Shown: positions 62,100 through 64,000 of the stretch, in pieces | How positions within the stretch are numbered: the first letter of the stretch is position 1 | Layout of the letters: each line of letters begins with the position of its first letter | Assembly (NCBI GenBank): GCA_947471745.1 | Contig: CANJKZ010000461.1 | Coordinates: 191,001 to 255,000 of the forward strand | Source: Closterium sp. Naga37s-1 | Lineage: Eukaryota; Streptophyta; Zygnematophyceae; Desmidiales; Closteriaceae | Length of the DNA stretch: 64,000 bases | Reading direction: 5' to 3' | Notes under the pieces: generated by a model | Database searches by the model: none | Seen by the model: only the letters and a program-made list of their open reading frames with translations | What the model was told of the DNA's origin: nothing | Translations under genes and position numbers: made by a program

Positions 62100-63962
62100 A
62101 TGGCAGCCGCTGCACCACTCCGCGGCGCGCGTAATGCAACCGGTCCCCGGAGTACCGCGGCGCAGGCGCTGCGTCTTCTCCCGCTCCTCCTCCTCTCGCT
62201 CCTACTCTCCCAGGCGGCTCGCCCTGCCGCCTCTCAGTCATCCGCGGCGCCCCGCCGCCTTCTCGCCACCGAGACGCCGAGCGACCCCGTTTATATCGTA
62301 CGCCTTAAAGGAAACTCCGTCGCGGCCGAGATTGGCGGGGACGGGAATAACGGAAACGGCGGAAATGGGGGAGGTAACGGCGGAGGGTACGGGAGGAATG
62401 GGCAGCGGCAGAAGATCGACCGGAACTCGCAACGTGTCAAAGACCACGTCAATCGAGTCAAAGCCCAGCACGCTCGAGTCGCGCGCGGCGCGGGGGTTCC
62501 CGACTCGGACGTGCTCTACAGCTACGCGTACTCGACCAACGGTCTCGCGGCTCGGCTCTCCAAGCAGCAGAAGCGCGCGTTAGAAGCAGACCCGGAAGTA
62601 GCATACGTGCAGGAGAGCAAAGTCCGCAAGCTAGATGTGCTCGACTCGCCGAATTTCCTCAATCTGCCCAACACGCTCTGGAAGGCGAATACCGCCGCGT
62701 CGTTGAACGCGGCCGGCGCGGGAACGGTCATTGGGATTGTGGATACGGGCATTTGGCCCGAGCATCCGTCGTTCCAGGACCAGGTGTGTAGAAGTTACGC
62801 TGTAACCAGGTGTGAATTGAGTTGACGCATCATAGCGCCCCCTTCAGCACACGCTGTGCCCTTTGATTCCCCCCTCCGCACACGCCCGTGCCAAATTCCC
62901 CCCCTCATGTGTCCCCCGGGCCCCTTTTTTTCCTCCCCTAGGCGACCAACCCGTATCCCAACCCCCCCGCCACGTGGACGGGCAAGTGCCAGACCACCTC
63001 CGACTTCCCCAAGTGCACGCGGAAGCTCATCGGCGCGCAGTACTTCATCGCGGGGTTCCTCGCCGCGGGCCTGACGTATTACGATCCCAAGGATTGGCTC
63101 TCCCCGCGCGACCTGGCGGGCCACGGCACGTGGTGTGCGGGGTAAGACTCATAGATGGGTTACTTGCAATGTACACTGTTTTAGTTGGGTGCTTTCGAAT
63201 TTCGTACTTCATCTCGGGGTTCCTCGCCGCGAGGCTGACCTACTAAGGCGCTCCTTCCCTTCCCCATCCCGCCTCCTTCCCCATTTTCAGAGCCGCGGCC
63301 GGCAACGGCCCCGTCGCCTTCGGATCCCTCAACTCCGTCTCTCCTACGGCTCATCCTACGGCGCCGCGCCGCGCCGTACAAGGTCTCACTGTCCCCTGGT
63401 ATTCCCATACACTCCCTTTCCCCACTCACCCTCCTTCCCCATTTTCAGAGCCGCGGCCGGCAACGGTCCCGTCGCCTTCGGCACGCTCAACTCCGTCAAT
63501 CTCGGCTCGTCGTACGGCGCCGCGCCGCGCGCCTTCCTCGCAGCGTACAAGGTGTCGTGGTACAGCACCGCGTACGGCGGCCGCGCCATCACGGATTCCG
63601 ATATCTACGCGGCGGTCGATACGGCCGTGGCGGACGGGGTGGACGTGCTGTCGCTGTCGCTAGGAGGGATGGATCCGTCGGATACTTATTTCGACGACCT
63701 GGGCTATCTGGACGCTCACCTGGTGAGTCACCTGCGCCTTCTCTAGGCCTTCCTCGTTGATACGGCCGTGGCGGACGGGGTGGACGTGCTGTCGCTGTCG
63801 CTGGGCGGCATGGATCCTTCGGACACGTATTTCGATGACCTGGGCTATCTGGACGCGCATTTGGTGAGTTTCGACAGCCTTCCTGAGCCTCTCTCGCTTT
63901 CGCTGGGCATGGACCCGTCGGAAACGTATTTCGACGACCTGGGCTATCTGGACGCGCATTTG
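62100..63962 (+). CDS. Subtilisin-like serine protease (subtilase), 3'-truncated by the window edge
   Basis: Exons 62100-62783, 62942-63141 and 63449-63722 join in phase; the rest, with the catalytic Ser, lies beyond the window. A signal peptide (RLLPLLLLSLLLSQAARPAA) is followed by an I9-type propeptide (YIVRLKGN...VLYSYAYSTNGLAARLSKQQ, ALEADPEVAYVQES). The peptidase S8 domain shows GTVIGIVDTGIWPEHPSF with the catalytic Asp at about residue 216, LIGAQYF, and GHGTWCAGAAAGN with the catalytic His near 289 (plants usually have GHGTHTA). GAAPRAFLAAYKVSW, DIYAAVDTAVADGVDVLSLSLG follow. Such enzymes act in the secretory pathway or apoplast. A Gly/Asn stretch interrupts the propeptide. Exon 3 is copied upstream, and its 3' edge twice downstream. 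Confidence 0.88.
63205..63246 (+). repeat. Fragment of subtilase exon 2 in intron 2
   Basis: TACTTCATCTCGGGGTTCCTCGCCGCG and the next bases repeat the YFIAGFLAAGLTYY stretch of exon 2 and end in a stop codon. Confidence 0.88.
63291..63962 (+). repeat. Exon-edge copies around subtilase exon 3
   Basis: A 5' edge copy starts at 63291 after TTTTCAG, 158 bp before the real start at 63449, and is frameshifted by small deletions. The 3' edge (DTAVADGVDVLSLSLGGMDP...YLDAHL plus GTGAG/GTAAG) ends at 63722, 63863 and 63962. The 63863 copy has its own in-frame AG acceptor (TCTAG|GCC). Confidence 0.92.
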
Positions 63963-64000
63963 GTAAGTGCTATGCTCTCTCGCCTCCTCGTATTGTTCCG

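Overview
This is a nuclear window from a GC-rich plant-lineage eukaryote with many introns. The gene set points to a streptophyte, most likely a charophycean or zygnematophycean alga rather than a flowering plant: plastid phytoene synthase, a pTAC5-type plastid nucleoid protein, a BELL-like TALE homeobox gene, phytocyanin-like proteins, a PC-esterase/TBL-like protein and an OSR-like membrane protein. The species is an inference; no marker gene settles it.

Layout. 1-11.8 kb is a nest of Ty1/copia elements: the 3' end of one element, one complete young element (3661-11136; 132-bp LTRs differing at one position; 5-bp target duplication) and remnants of a third. 11.9-18.6 kb (minus) is a six-exon PC-esterase/TBL-like gene that lacks the usual catalytic Ser and His. 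19.4-22.7 kb (plus) is a METTL13-like methyltransferase and 23.2-25.1 kb (plus) an F-box-like gene. 25-29.8 kb holds repeats and two inverted-repeat elements. 29.9-30.9 kb (plus) is an OSR-like membrane protein. 31.6-35.6 kb (minus) is SFT2 and 36.6-42.0 kb (plus) is pTAC5. 42.7-44.5 kb (plus) is a PLOD-like glycosyltransferase carrying a frameshift. 45.4-47.7 and 49.5-50.4 kb (both minus) are two paralogous phytocyanin-like genes. 51.7-53.9 kb (minus) is phytoene synthase, 55.0-60.2 kb (minus) the BELL-like homeobox gene, and 62.1 kb to the end (plus) a subtilase cut by the window edge.

The most striking signal is not a gene. In at least seven intron-containing genes the introns are largely built of tandem, individually diverging copies of the adjacent exon edge. 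Copies of an exon's 3' end, with its GT donor, run downstream of that exon; copies of an exon's 5' end, with its AG acceptor, run upstream of it. Short exons of 30-38 bp are copied whole three to six times. Periods are mostly 105-180 bp, and one gene shows exact 147-bp spacing four times. The glycosyltransferase shows the same at its stop codon, with decaying copies of the coding 3' end continuing into the 3' flank. Phytoene synthase and the homeobox gene show none. A second dispersed signal is a family of about 18-bp palindromes (TTTTGAG-centre-CTCAAAA) found in introns and intergenic DNA.

Exon models were built by hand from splice consensus, reading-frame phase and family conservation. Each joined model below closes in frame except the glycosyltransferase, which needs a one-base correction.
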